From CAYQUO01 sp964420835 (GTDB lineage Bacteria; Chloroflexota; Anaerolineae; Anaerolineales; Anaerolineaceae): a stretch of DNA of 64,000 nt. Under the pieces are notes generated by a model. It was not told where the DNA came from and ran no database searches. It saw only the letters and a program-made list of their open reading frames with translations. The stretch lies in the NCBI GenBank assembly GCA_964420835.1, contig CAYQUO010000002.1:1-64000 (forward strand). The letters are read 5' to 3'. Positions 8,477 through 16,984 of this stretch are shown here, piece after piece. Made by a program: the position numbers and the translations under genes. Position 1 is the stretch's first letter. Every line of letters begins with the position of its first letter.

Positions 8477-8725
8477 TCAGGACATCCGGCTGGCAACCAG
8501 GGCGGTCAGTTGAGCAAGCGTATCGAAGGTATTAACATTCAACTCGGTGTCATCAATGTGGACACCAAACTCATCCTCCACAACCAGGGCAAGGTCTACC
8601 AAGTGAAAGGAGTCGATCAGACCGCTGGAGATCAGGGGCTCATCGGGCTGTATGATACGCCCTGGTTTGTGCAGGATCTTGTCGGCAATGAGTATCGCCA
8701 GGGATTGAATGAGTTCATTGGACAT
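8477..8725 (-). CDS. Acyl carrier protein
   Basis: The product is 82 aa, a normal ACP size. The phosphopantetheine attachment Ser lies in the motif SSGLIDSFHLVDL, and the acidic helix II (VVEDEFGVHIDD) is typical. It directly precedes the FAAL gene, with the two coding ends touching or overlapping depending on the FAAL start. It is therefore the likely acceptor of the acyl group. It is unlikely to be the housekeeping AcpP because of this context and its divergent motif (IDSF rather than ADSLD). Confidence 0.87.
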   Translation of the reverse strand: MSNELIQSLAILIADKILHKPGRIIQPDEPLISSGLIDSFHLVDLALVVEDEFGVHIDDTELNVNTFDTLAQLTALVASRMS

Positions 8726-8847
8726 AATGGCACCCCGAAAAGGAAACCTTGGGGCTGATTATACCCGAGAGGCACCCACGTTATGACGATGATCGGCTTT
8801 TTGTCAGTTCAGGCAGGAGATACTGTTCGTTGTCCGGCAACAGCGGA

Positions 8848-9969
8848 TCATCGATTGGGTATCCTTTTTGGGAAAAACACATCCAGGTATTGGTCAACAA
8901 CCCGTTCCTGTTGAAAAGGCTGCAGCCATTCCGGCGGCGGCAGACGCCGGTCTCCATCCAGGCAGAGAAGAATCGCTTTAGCCAGAGCCTCTGCATCACC
9001 CATTGGCACCAGGTGGCCATAACGGCCTCCATCCAGGATCTCCCGCGGGCCGCTGGGACAATCGGTGGCCACGACCGGGCAGCCACAGGCCATTGCCTGG
9101 ATGAGGGCGTTCGGCAAACCTTCCAGCCGCGAGGAGAGCACGAAAACAGCCGCCCGGCGCATCCAGGAATACGGATTTATCTGGAAACCCGGCAGGTTAA
9201 CAGCGGATTCAAGCGCGAGCTTGCGAACCTGGCCCTCCAGCAGTTTACGCTCCTCCCCTTCCCCCAGGATAACCAGATGGGCTGGCCGCACTGCAAGGAC
9301 CTTGGAAAACGCCTGGATGAGGGTCGTATAGTCCTTCTCCTGCGCCAATCGTCCTGTGGCCAGCACCACCGGGGGCATTCCGGGGGCAAACCATGGATGG
9401 TCCAGCGGTTGGCCAGCCAACAAATTCAATTGTGGAGAAAGAACAGGATTTGGGATGATGCGTATGCGATCTGGATCGAGGCCTGCATAGGAAGCCAGGT
9501 CGTCGGCGGCACCACTGGAAACAGCAACAATGGCGTCAGCAAGTGGATAGAACAGGCGGACAAGAAGATGTTCCAGCCTCTTTTTCAGGACGGATTGACG
9601 GCCAAGAGCGGAAAGCGTGGTCGCAGCCCTCAGCACGGTCCGCACTCGTGTTCCGGAAAGCCTGTCCGCCAGGAGGGTGATCCAGTTGGAGACGACCATG
9701 GTGGTAAGGAGCACGGAGGGCTGTGCATGCCGAAGGTAGCGAACCAGGGCCGGCAGGCAGGTATATTCCGAAGAGGCTTTAAGGGGCACAATGTGTACAG
9801 CAGACGGAAGCTCTGCCATCAACTCGCCCTGCTGACGGATAAGGATAAAATCCACCGGGAATCCGCGATCCGAAAAAGCCGCCGCCAGCTGTACCATGAC
9901 GCGTTCGGCGCCGCCCATGCGCAGGTCAGGCATAAAAAGTGCTATTGTCTGGCTGTGCTGCTCCACCAA
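8848..9969 (-). CDS. GT4-type glycosyltransferase
   Basis: The product is 373 aa with a GT-B fold. The N-terminal domain begins with LFMPDLRMGGAERVMVQLA, the GGAE loop typical of GT4 enzymes. The C-terminal domain contains VVLATGRLAQEKDYTTLIQAF, LVILGEGEER and the EX7E-type region SSRLEGLPNALIQAMACGCPV. GT4 members transfer sugars from nucleotide donors to lipids or growing glycans at the cytoplasmic membrane. TTG at 9969 is chosen because AGGAGG lies 7-8 nt upstream; a GTG at 9993 has no site. The gene is 122 bp upstream of the carrier protein gene on the same strand and divergent from a UDP-sugar dehydrogenase. Glycolipid or surface-polysaccharide synthesis is plausible. Confidence 0.88.
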   Translation of the reverse strand: MVEQHSQTIALFMPDLRMGGAERVMVQLAAAFSDRGFPVDFILIRQQGELMAELPSAVHIVPLKASSEYTCLPALVRYLRHAQPSVLLTTMVVSNWITLLADRLSGTRVRTVLRAATTLSALGRQSVLKKRLEHLLVRLFYPLADAIVAVSSGAADDLASYAGLDPDRIRIIPNPVLSPQLNLLAGQPLDHPWFAPGMPPVVLATGRLAQEKDYTTLIQAFSKVLAVRPAHLVILGEGEERKLLEGQVRKLALESAVNLPGFQINPYSWMRRAAVFVLSSRLEGLPNALIQAMACGCPVVATDCPSGPREILDGGRYGHLVPMGDAEALAKAILLCLDGDRRLPPPEWLQPFQQERVVDQYLDVFFPKRIPNR

Positions 9970-10074
9970 TTGGCTCCCTCCTGACGGTTTCACTTGAACC
10001 AGGACATTATATCAAAGACATGTGGAGTCCCCGCCGGATCAGCCGGCTGGAAAAGGTTGTCAAAAAGCACCATC

Positions 10075-10103
10075 TTTGCAACCGATACCAGTTATGGGAT
10101 AAT
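10075..10103 (+). promoter_or_regulatory. Promoter of the UDP-sugar dehydrogenase gene
   Basis: TTTGCA (10075-10080) and GATAAT (10098-10103) are 17 bp apart. The predicted start is near 10110, giving a ~24-nt leader carrying the GAGGTGG ribosome-binding site. Confidence 0.6.
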
Positions 10104-10133
10104 GGGCCTGCATTTCCGCACCGAGGTGGAAGT

Positions 10134-11417
10134 TTGGAATTCAAAAAGGTATGTATCCTTGGAATGGGCTACATTGGGCTGCCAACGGCAGGTATACTTG
10201 CCAGCCGGGGTGTGCAGGTGGTGGGGGTGGATGTGAACTCCAGCATCCTGGAAACCCTTTCCAACGGGCGGGCTCATATCCAGGAGCCCGGGCTGCAGTC
10301 CCTGCTGACCGAGCCATTAAGAAACGGCCAGTTGGTTGTACGCCTCCAACCCGAACAAGCAGATGCTTTTCTTATTGCCGTCCCCACCCCCTTCCAGGAG
10401 AACAAGAAGGCTGACCTGAGCTACGTTGAATCAGCGGCTCATTCCATTACCCCCTGGCTGAGAAAGGGGAACCTGGTGGTGTTGGAATCCACGTCTCCGC
10501 CGCTCACGACGGTCAAGATAGTTAAGCCGATCCTGGAAGAAGGCGGTCTTAAGGCTGGGGAGGATTTTTACCTGGCTTATTCGCCGGAACGGGTGCTGCC
10601 CGGGCAGATCTTGAAGGAACTGGTGGAGAACGCACGGGTGATCGGTGGCATCGATCCGGCTTCTGCGGAGGCTGGCAGGGATCTGTATCGCACCTTTGTC
10701 AAGGGCCAGTTCCAGTTGACCGATGCAACAACGGCCGAAATGGTTAAACTGATGGAAAATACCTGCAGGGATGTGAATATTGCCATTGCCAACGAGTTCT
10801 CCCGGCTGGCTGACCGGCTGGGGATCGATGCCTGGGAGGCCATCCGGCTGGCGAACCTCCATCCGCGCGTCCACATCCTCGAACCGGGAGTGGGGGTGGG
10901 CGGGCACTGCATCAGCGTTGATCCGTGGTTCCTGGTGGAAGCAGCCCCTGACCTGGCCCGGCTCATTCGCACTGCACGTCAGGTGAACGATTCGCAGCCG
11001 GAATTCGTGGCACAGGTGGTAAAGCGGACACTTGGGGGCAGCCTGGCGGGCAGGAAGATCGCCGCGCTGGGGCTGGCCTACAAACCCAATGTGGATGACC
11101 TGCGGGAGAGCCCTGCCATATCCACCTGCCGCCTGTTGGCAAGGGATGGTGCCAGGGTGACCGCCTGGGAACCACACAAGCAGGATGCCCGAATCGAAGG
11201 GGTGGTAGTGGCGTCATCGCTGGAAGCGGCGCTGAGGGAAGCCGAGCTTCTTTTATTGCTGGTGAAGCATGACTCTTTCTTGGGGTTGGAACCCTCTGGA
11301 GTGTTGATGAAAACGAATGCCCGCATGGTGATGGATTGTGTCAACGGATGGGAGGAAACCCGCTGGGTGGCAGCGGGATTTTCATACCATCGTCTTGGTG
11401 CAGGCCAAAAAGGTTGA
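10134..11417 (+). CDS. UDP-N-acetyl-D-mannosamine/UDP-glucose dehydrogenase family protein (WecC-like)
   Basis: The product is 427 aa. The NAD-binding GMGYIGLPTAGILA motif begins at residue 9. The central domain has AYSPERVLPGQ and MVKLMENTCRDVNIAIANEF. The catalytic Cys lies in GVGVGGHCISVDPWFL, the form usual in UDP-ManNAc dehydrogenases of the WecC type. The reaction is a four-electron oxidation of a UDP-hexose to the uronic acid. The TTG start at 10134 has GAGGTGG 5-6 nt upstream and places the Rossmann motif at the usual N-terminal position. It is divergent from the GT4 gene, consistent with making a uronic-acid donor for a surface glycan. The exact sugar is not certain. Confidence 0.88.
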   Translation: MEFKKVCILGMGYIGLPTAGILASRGVQVVGVDVNSSILETLSNGRAHIQEPGLQSLLTEPLRNGQLVVRLQPEQADAFLIAVPTPFQENKKADLSYVESAAHSITPWLRKGNLVVLESTSPPLTTVKIVKPILEEGGLKAGEDFYLAYSPERVLPGQILKELVENARVIGGIDPASAEAGRDLYRTFVKGQFQLTDATTAEMVKLMENTCRDVNIAIANEFSRLADRLGIDAWEAIRLANLHPRVHILEPGVGVGGHCISVDPWFLVEAAPDLARLIRTARQVNDSQPEFVAQVVKRTLGGSLAGRKIAALGLAYKPNVDDLRESPAISTCRLLARDGARVTAWEPHKQDARIEGVVVASSLEAALREAELLLLLVKHDSFLGLEPSGVLMKTNARMVMDCVNGWEETRWVAAGFSYHRLGAGQKG

Positions 11418-11450
11418 TAATCCATTCCGGTCTGTAATTTGGGGGGCAAC

Positions 11451-12266
11451 TTATGACTCTTCCCGATCCGGTGAATTAATAGAAGGAAGGCGAAAGTTAC
11501 GCAGGTTCCTGCCCATTTTCTCCTGACTGGGCGGCGCTGGCAGGTCGCCGGGGAGCACGATCTCGCCCTCCTCGGGGAGGCCGATTCGGCGGACCTGGTC
11601 CGGCCTGGTCCAGGCCAGCCATGCCGTAAAGGCCATCAGCAGGGCATCCAACTCGGCCTGGCTGGCGATCATCTCCAAGGGCAGGTTCCCTTTTATCAGT
11701 TTGCGAGGTGTGATCTCTTCAATGAAGGTCATGGGATCGGAGACGGGAAGCCCCTGTTCGAAGAGAACCATTTGGCGCTGCAGGCGGCCTTCTAGGGTGT
11801 TGGAGGATAATGGGGTTTGCTGCAAAAGGGTGTAATAGCCGGCCTCAGCCTGGCTTTCCATGATGCCCCTGGGTATCTTCTCCCCGGTGTATGGCACATA
11901 GCCCATGGAAGAGAACCGCTTATAAATCTCAAAACCCCGGCGCATCCAGGGCGGGGCGTTACGGGTGGAAGGCGGGGTATGGGGCAGACTCAAGCCAAAT
12001 CCCTCCAGTTCGAGCTCGGCCTGCCGCAGGCTGGGAGGCCGGCCCCGCCTGGGTGTCCGGAAAGCGGCCAATCTCTGACGGGCCAGGCCAAGATTGGGGC
12101 GTAAAGGGGCGCCCACACAAACCAGCGCCTCACTCAGACCGGAAGCATACGCCAGCAGGTCAGCCAGGTTGCCGGTTGCCAGAGCCAGCAGGTGTGGTTC
12201 ATCATCCATGGCTGTAAACGCCAGGGGCAAACGCCCTGTATCCACATGGATACCCAGAAAGATCAT
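11451..12266 (-). CDS. DUF429-like protein (putative RNase H-fold)
   Basis: The product is 271 aa. The start MIFLGIHVDTG resembles the first strand of DUF429 proteins, a predicted RNase H-like nuclease family, although the usual first Asp appears as His. Other family-like parts are PYTGEKIPRGIMESQAEAG, EGRLQRQMVLFEQG and the C-terminal ELDALLMAFTAWLA. The ATG at 12266 is chosen because AGGGG lies upstream and because the ~58 residues of open frame before it look non-coding. It is convergent with the dehydrogenase gene. The family assignment is moderate; catalytic activity is unknown. Confidence 0.6.
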   Translation of the reverse strand: MIFLGIHVDTGRLPLAFTAMDDEPHLLALATGNLADLLAYASGLSEALVCVGAPLRPNLGLARQRLAAFRTPRRGRPPSLRQAELELEGFGLSLPHTPPSTRNAPPWMRRGFEIYKRFSSMGYVPYTGEKIPRGIMESQAEAGYYTLLQQTPLSSNTLEGRLQRQMVLFEQGLPVSDPMTFIEEITPRKLIKGNLPLEMIASQAELDALLMAFTAWLAWTRPDQVRRIGLPEEGEIVLPGDLPAPPSQEKMGRNLRNFRLPSINSPDREES

Positions 12267-12377
12267 CCCGCACCCCTTCCCAGTTAACAGTTTAGCGCAC
12301 TTCCCGCCCAGGCGCAACAGGCTTACCTGGGTGGATACCCCTTTATTCCGGTAAAAAATCCTGACAACCGGACGGCT

Positions 12378-12424
12378 TTGACTTGCCTGTTTTCCTGGAC
12401 TATACTTAAGTGGAAGGCATTCCA
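12378..12424 (+). promoter_or_regulatory. Promoter with adjoining inverted repeat, for the P5C dehydrogenase gene
   Basis: TTGACT (12378-12383) and TATACT (12401-12406) are exactly 17 bp apart. The inverted repeat TGGAAGGCATTCCA (12411-12424) overlaps the predicted start site. It is a candidate repressor operator. Confidence 0.65.
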
Positions 12425-12438
12425 ACTGGAGGTGACCC

Positions 12439-14025
12439 ATGTCAACAGAAGGTTTTAAATTGACCTACGGCACCATGTTTAACCCGCCGGAGGAACTCCA
12501 TACGCGGTATGAAGTGGCCCTGGACAAGGTATGTTCTCAACTGGGGCAGGAACACGGAATGATCATCAACGGGCAGGACGTTTTTACCGATGACAAATTC
12601 GAGGACCGTTCCCCTGCCAATACGGACGTGCTGCTGGGGGTCTTTCAGAAAGGGGGTGCAAAAGAGGCAAAACTTGCACTGGAATCAGCCAGCCGGGCGT
12701 TTGAAGAATGGAGCCGAACGGATTACAAGGAACGGGTGGCGCTGGTGCGCAAGGCAGCCTCCATCATGGATCGGCGCACTTATGAAATGGCGGCAGTGAT
12801 TTCGCTGGAGGTTGGGAAAAATCGCATGGAAGCTCTCGGAGACGTGGCCGAAACAGCCGACCTGTTACGGTACGCCTGCGAACAGATGGAAGCCAACAAG
12901 GGATACGTGACGAAGATGGGCAAGGACCCATTTTCCGGTTATAGTTCGACAAATACCTCGGTCCTCCTGCCGCATGGCGTGTGGCTCGTGATCAGCCCGT
13001 TCAACTTCCCGTGCGCCCTGACCGGCGGTCCGGTGGGAGCAGCCCTGGTGGCCGGAAACACGGTGGTGATTAAACCGGCCACCGACACACCCTGGACCTC
13101 CCGCCTGATTGCAGAGTGCCTGTGGGAAGCCGGGCTGCCCGCAGGAGTTTGTAACTATGTTACCGGCCCGGGAAACACGTTGGGCCAGGCGCTGATCGAA
13201 AGCCCGCTTGTTGCCGGGGTTACCTTTACCGGCTCGTACGATGTGGGGATGAAAATCTTCAGGGATTACGCGAACAGCCGCTGGGTGCGCCCGATCATTT
13301 TGGAATTGGGAGGTAAAAACCCCGCGCTGGTATCGCGCAACGCTGACCTGGAGCAGGCTGCCACCGGCATTCTCCGCTCAGCATTCGGCTTGCAGGGGCA
13401 AAAATGTTCAGCCTGTTCCCGGGTCTTTATCGAGGAGCCGGTATACGAGGAATTGACCCGCAAACTGGTCGCCCTGACCGAGACCCTGGTCATTGGGGAT
13501 CCAACGGAACGAAAAACCTACCTTGGCCCGGTCATCAACATGAGTTCTTTTACTGATTTCAAACGCTTTTGCGAAGATCTCAGCCAAAACGGACGCTTCC
13601 TGACCGGGGGCAAGGTTCTGGCCAGCCCTCCCTACGACAAGGGTTACTTCTGTGAACCGACTCTGGTGGCGGACCTGCCATTGGACCACCCTTTATGGCA
13701 GAAGGAAATGTTCGTGCCCATTACAACCCTGGCACCGGTAAAATCCCTGGAAGAAGGGATGCGCCTTGCCAACAACGTTGAATACGGGCTGACAGCGGGT
13801 TTTTACGGCAGTGCTGCCGAGGCCGACTGGTTTTTTGAAAACATCAAGGCCGGTGTTTGTTACGCCAACCGGCCCCAGGGAGCCACAACGGGTGCCTGGC
13901 CGGGCTTTCAGCCGTTCGGCGGGTGGAAGGCGTCCGGCGCAACCGGAAAAAATGCTGGAGGACTGTATTACCTGCCTTTATATATGCGCGAACAGATCCA
14001 TTGCCGGGTACAGAAGGGGGAATAG
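12439..14025 (+). CDS. pruA: L-glutamate gamma-semialdehyde (delta-1-pyrroline-5-carboxylate) dehydrogenase
   Basis: The product is 528 aa, the usual length of stand-alone P5C dehydrogenases. It has the ALDH motifs ISPFNFPCAL, VIKPATDTP, FTGSYDVG, the catalytic Glu in ELGGKNPAL and the nucleophile Cys323 in GQKCSACSR, the form typical of P5CDH. The C-terminal NRPQGATTGAWPGFQPFGG also fits this family. It oxidises glutamate semialdehyde to glutamate with NAD in proline or arginine catabolism. A strong ribosome-binding site (GGAGGTG) precedes the ATG. A CoA-transferase pair follows, suggesting an amino-acid fermentation role. A related aldehyde substrate cannot be excluded. Confidence 0.85.
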   Translation: MSTEGFKLTYGTMFNPPEELHTRYEVALDKVCSQLGQEHGMIINGQDVFTDDKFEDRSPANTDVLLGVFQKGGAKEAKLALESASRAFEEWSRTDYKERVALVRKAASIMDRRTYEMAAVISLEVGKNRMEALGDVAETADLLRYACEQMEANKGYVTKMGKDPFSGYSSTNTSVLLPHGVWLVISPFNFPCALTGGPVGAALVAGNTVVIKPATDTPWTSRLIAECLWEAGLPAGVCNYVTGPGNTLGQALIESPLVAGVTFTGSYDVGMKIFRDYANSRWVRPIILELGGKNPALVSRNADLEQAATGILRSAFGLQGQKCSACSRVFIEEPVYEELTRKLVALTETLVIGDPTERKTYLGPVINMSSFTDFKRFCEDLSQNGRFLTGGKVLASPPYDKGYFCEPTLVADLPLDHPLWQKEMFVPITTLAPVKSLEEGMRLANNVEYGLTAGFYGSAAEADWFFENIKAGVCYANRPQGATTGAWPGFQPFGGWKASGATGKNAGGLYYLPLYMREQIHCRVQKGE

Positions 14026-14028
14026 ATC

Positions 14029-14283
14029 TTGGCTGGCCGGTTCATCCTCTTCCTGCTCTTTCTGGCAACCGCAACCATGGTTATGTTCATCCTTTCCGTT
14101 GCAGCCAATCAGCCCGATTACCGGGTGTTGATCGCCAGTGCAGCCTGCCTGGTGTTGACCGCCCTTGTCAGCAAGATCTTCCCGCGGCGCGAACCTCCGT
14201 CCAGCCAACGGTTCAGGCTCTTTCGCTCCAGGCGGAGATCCGGCAGGGACGACGAAATGGATGAAAATTCGCGATCCGGATAG
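14029..14283 (+). CDS. Small membrane protein, hypothetical
   Basis: The product is 84 aa. Two hydrophobic segments (about residues 4-24 and 33-49) are followed by a strongly basic tail with many Arg and Ser residues. The TTG start is preceded by a GGGGGA-type site. It is only 3 bases downstream of the P5C dehydrogenase gene and its stop overlaps the start of the next gene, so it belongs to the same transcript. No family is recognised. Confidence 0.65.
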   Translation: MAGRFILFLLFLATATMVMFILSVAANQPDYRVLIASAACLVLTALVSKIFPRREPPSSQRFRLFRSRRRSGRDDEMDENSRSG

Positions 14284-15191
14284 TGGCCATGAACAAGCAA
14301 TGTACCCTGAGCGAGGCGGTAAAACAGCAGGTACATGACGGCGATTGCATTTATGCCGCCGGTTTTACCCACCTGATCCCTTTTGCGGTGGGCCACGAGA
14401 TCATCCGGCAGGGAAAGAAGCGGCTTTGCCTGGCCCGGGCCACACCGGACCTGGTCTATGAACAGATGGTGGCAGCCGGATGTGCCAGTAAGATCATCTT
14501 TTCCTACATGGGTAACCCGGGCGTTGGATCGCTGCGTGTTCTGCGATCCATGGTGGAGCAAGGCCGGTTGGAGATCGAAGAATACTCCCATTTTGGGATG
14601 ATCTCGCGGCTGAAGGCGGCGGCTGGCGGGCTTCCCTTCATGCCCATGAACCTGACCGGGGCGACCGATCTGGAAAAAGCCAACCCCAACTATCGCCGGA
14701 TCGCTGACCCGTACACCGGCAGGGAAGTGATCACCGTGCCCCCCCTGCACCCGGATGTTGCGATCATCCATGTGCAACGGGCGGATGTTGACGGGAATGC
14801 CCAGATCTGGGGCATCATCGGCGAGCAGAAGGAAGCCGCCTTTGCCGCCAGACGGGTTATTCTCACTGCGGAAGAGATCGTTCCCGAGGAGATCATCCGT
14901 TCCGATCCGAACCGGACGGTGATTCCCGGGTTCATTGTGGATGCGGTTTGTCACGTGCCCTATTGCGCCCACCCCTCGTACACGCAGGGATATTACGACC
15001 GGGACAACCCTTTTTACCTGGAGTGGGACAGGATCAGCCAAAGCAGCGAAGGTGTGCAGCGTTACCTGGACGAGTGGGTCTACGGGGTGAAGGACCGGGC
15101 GGAATACTGGCAGAACCTGGGCGATGAAACGCATGAACGTCTGGCTGTAAAACCGAGGCCAAGCATACCGGTGAACTACGGAGATTACTGA
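14283..15191 (+). CDS. CoA-transferase subunit A (glutaconate CoA-transferase type)
   Basis: The product is 302 aa, similar in length to GctA-type alpha subunits. Recognisable parts are an N-terminal EAVKQQVHDGDCIYAAGF, a central FSYMGNPGVGSLRV and HPDVAIIHVQRADVDGNAQIWG, which is the family signature region. Family I CoA-transferases move CoA between a carboxylate and an acyl-CoA as A2B2 or AB complexes. The catalytic Glu is on the B subunit, encoded next. GTG at 14283 overlaps the previous stop; an ATG at 14289 is an equally possible start. The acid substrate is unknown, but the upstream glutamate-forming enzyme makes glutaconate, 2-hydroxyglutarate or another short acid plausible. Confidence 0.85.
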   Translation: MAMNKQCTLSEAVKQQVHDGDCIYAAGFTHLIPFAVGHEIIRQGKKRLCLARATPDLVYEQMVAAGCASKIIFSYMGNPGVGSLRVLRSMVEQGRLEIEEYSHFGMISRLKAAAGGLPFMPMNLTGATDLEKANPNYRRIADPYTGREVITVPPLHPDVAIIHVQRADVDGNAQIWGIIGEQKEAAFAARRVILTAEEIVPEEIIRSDPNRTVIPGFIVDAVCHVPYCAHPSYTQGYYDRDNPFYLEWDRISQSSEGVQRYLDEWVYGVKDRAEYWQNLGDETHERLAVKPRPSIPVNYGDY

Positions 15192-15192
15192 C

Positions 15193-15951
15193 ATGGAATA
15201 TACCGCCTCGGAACTGATGACCGTGAACGCCGCCCGTCTGCTGCGCGATGGTGATGTAGTGTTCGTGGGGGTGGGGTTGCCAAACCTGGCCTGCAACCTG
15301 GCCCGGCGTACGCACGCGCCGAACCTGACCATGATCTACGAAGCGGGGGTGGTCGGCTCGAGACCTTCCCGTTTGCCCCTTTCAATCGGCGATCCCACCC
15401 TGGTAAGCGGCTCGTCGCTGGTGTGTTCGATGTACGATATCTTCACCCTTTACCTGCAACGGGGCAATGTGGATGTAGGCTTCCTGGGCGGGGCTCAGAT
15501 CGACCGGACGGGCAACATCAATGCCACCGTGATCGGCAGGTACGACCAACCGATCACCCGCCTGCCCGGATCCGGCGGATCCATGGAGATCGCCGGCTGG
15601 GCAAACCGCTGTTACATTATCACACCACACCAAAAACGCCGCTTCCCGGAGCGTGTGGACTTTATCACCTCTGCCGGCCACCTGCCATCCGGACAACGCA
15701 GGGATGAGGCCGGGGTGCGCGGCAGCGGACCGCAGGCAGTGGTGACCAACCTGGGTATCCTTGCACCGAATGAAACAGGCGAGATGGTATTAACAGCCCT
15801 GCACCCGGGGTCAAGTGTGGAGATGGCCAAGGAAAACACCGGCTGGGACTTGCGTGTTTCGCCTGACCTGGTTATGACTGACCCCCCCGGGGCGGACGAA
15901 CTGCGCATTTTGCGCCAGGAACTGGATCCTGGGGGGATGAACACCCATTGA
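15193..15951 (+). CDS. CoA-transferase subunit B (glutaconate CoA-transferase type)
   Basis: The product is 252 aa. It begins with a family-typical MTVNAARLLRDGDVVFVGVGLPNLACNLA and contains the conserved MIYEAGVVGSRPSRLPLSIGDP, in which the Glu is the expected thioester-forming residue. QIDRTGNINATVIGRYD and GSGGSMEIAGWA follow. It starts one base after the A-subunit stop, so the two are certainly co-expressed. It forms the active enzyme with the A subunit. Confidence 0.87.
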   Translation: MEYTASELMTVNAARLLRDGDVVFVGVGLPNLACNLARRTHAPNLTMIYEAGVVGSRPSRLPLSIGDPTLVSGSSLVCSMYDIFTLYLQRGNVDVGFLGGAQIDRTGNINATVIGRYDQPITRLPGSGGSMEIAGWANRCYIITPHQKRRFPERVDFITSAGHLPSGQRRDEAGVRGSGPQAVVTNLGILAPNETGEMVLTALHPGSSVEMAKENTGWDLRVSPDLVMTDPPGADELRILRQELDPGGMNTH

Positions 15952-15961
15952 CGATCGACTG

Positions 15962-16984
15962 ATGAAACGACCTTCCATAGAGATCCTTACAACCATCCCA
16001 TTTGTTGAGCCGATCCTGGAGGAGTTGCGGCAGATTTCACCACGGTTAAAGATCAGCGCTGAGGCTGCCCGCCGGCCGGAAGACATTCATGACGATGTGT
16101 GGAGACGGGTGGAGGTTTTATACACCGATTCGGTGCTGCCAGAGCCAAAAAAAGTACCCCGGTTGAAATGGATCCAATTCCACTATGCCGGTTTGGACAT
16201 GGTGCTGGAATCGCCTCTCCTAAAAATGGAGGGTATACAGGTGACCACGCTGAGTGGGGCAGCCGCCCCCCAGGTGGCGGAATTTCTCCTGACGATGATG
16301 CTGGTGCTTGGCCACAAGGTGCCTGCACTGGCAGAAAACCAGGAATTGATGGAGTGGCCTCGCGATCGTCATGAACGCTTCCTTCCCAAGGAATTACGGG
16401 GCAGTACAGTGGGGATTGTGGGGTACGGCAGCGTGGGGCGGGAACTGGCTCGCCTGCTGCGACCGCTGGAAGTGAAAACCCTGGCGGTCAAGCGGGACCT
16501 GATGCACCCGGAAGACGAAGGGTATTCAGCAACCGGGTTGGGCGATCCCAATGGAGATCTGTTCACACGGCTGTACCCGGCACTGGCGCTGGCATCAATG
16601 GTAAAGGAATGCGATTATCTTGTTGTGTGCCTGCCGCTGACACATGAAACGCGTAATATCATTAACGAAACCATATTGAAGGCTGTGAAGCCGGGGGCGT
16701 ACCTGGTTCATGCCGGGCGGGGCGGGACGATCGACCCAACGGCGCTGGCAACGGCGCTCCATGAAAAGAGGCTGTCCGGGGCGGCGCTGGATGTTTTCAA
16801 TGAAGAGCCATTGCCCCCGGGGAACCCATTGTGGCGGGTGCCCAACCTGCTTATCTCTCCGCATATTGCAGGGCTTAGTGCCTTTTACCGGGAAAGGGCT
16901 GCAGCGTTATGGGCGGAGAACCTTCGGCGGTACCTGAACGGGCAGCCCCTGCTTAACCGTTTCGACCGTGAAAGACAATATTGA
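15962..16984 (+). CDS. D-isomer-specific 2-hydroxyacid dehydrogenase
   Basis: The product is 340 aa. The NAD-binding motif GIVGYGSVGRELARLL is near residue 145. The catalytic Arg lies in LVHAGRGGTID, the Glu in DVFNEEPLPPGNPLW and the His in ISPHIAGLS, so the catalytic triad is complete. The family reduces 2-keto acids to D-2-hydroxy acids, or the reverse. It lies 10 bases after the CoA-transferase B gene and overlaps the HAD gene by 17 bases. Together with the CoA-transferase it could handle a 2-hydroxy acid such as 2-hydroxyglutarate; this is inference. Confidence 0.88.
   Translation: MKRPSIEILTTIPFVEPILEELRQISPRLKISAEAARRPEDIHDDVWRRVEVLYTDSVLPEPKKVPRLKWIQFHYAGLDMVLESPLLKMEGIQVTTLSGAAAPQVAEFLLTMMLVLGHKVPALAENQELMEWPRDRHERFLPKELRGSTVGIVGYGSVGRELARLLRPLEVKTLAVKRDLMHPEDEGYSATGLGDPNGDLFTRLYPALALASMVKECDYLVVCLPLTHETRNIINETILKAVKPGAYLVHAGRGGTIDPTALATALHEKRLSGAALDVFNEEPLPPGNPLWRVPNLLISPHIAGLSAFYRERAAALWAENLRRYLNGQPLLNRFDRERQY

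Noticed and set aside
8749..9984. 411-codon open frame on the plus strand
   Set aside because: It is antisense to the GT4 glycosyltransferase, whose motifs are clear. The plus-strand product is low in order and has no ribosome-binding site.
14118..15332. 404-codon open frame on the minus strand
   Set aside because: It is antisense to the two CoA-transferase subunits, which have complete family motifs.
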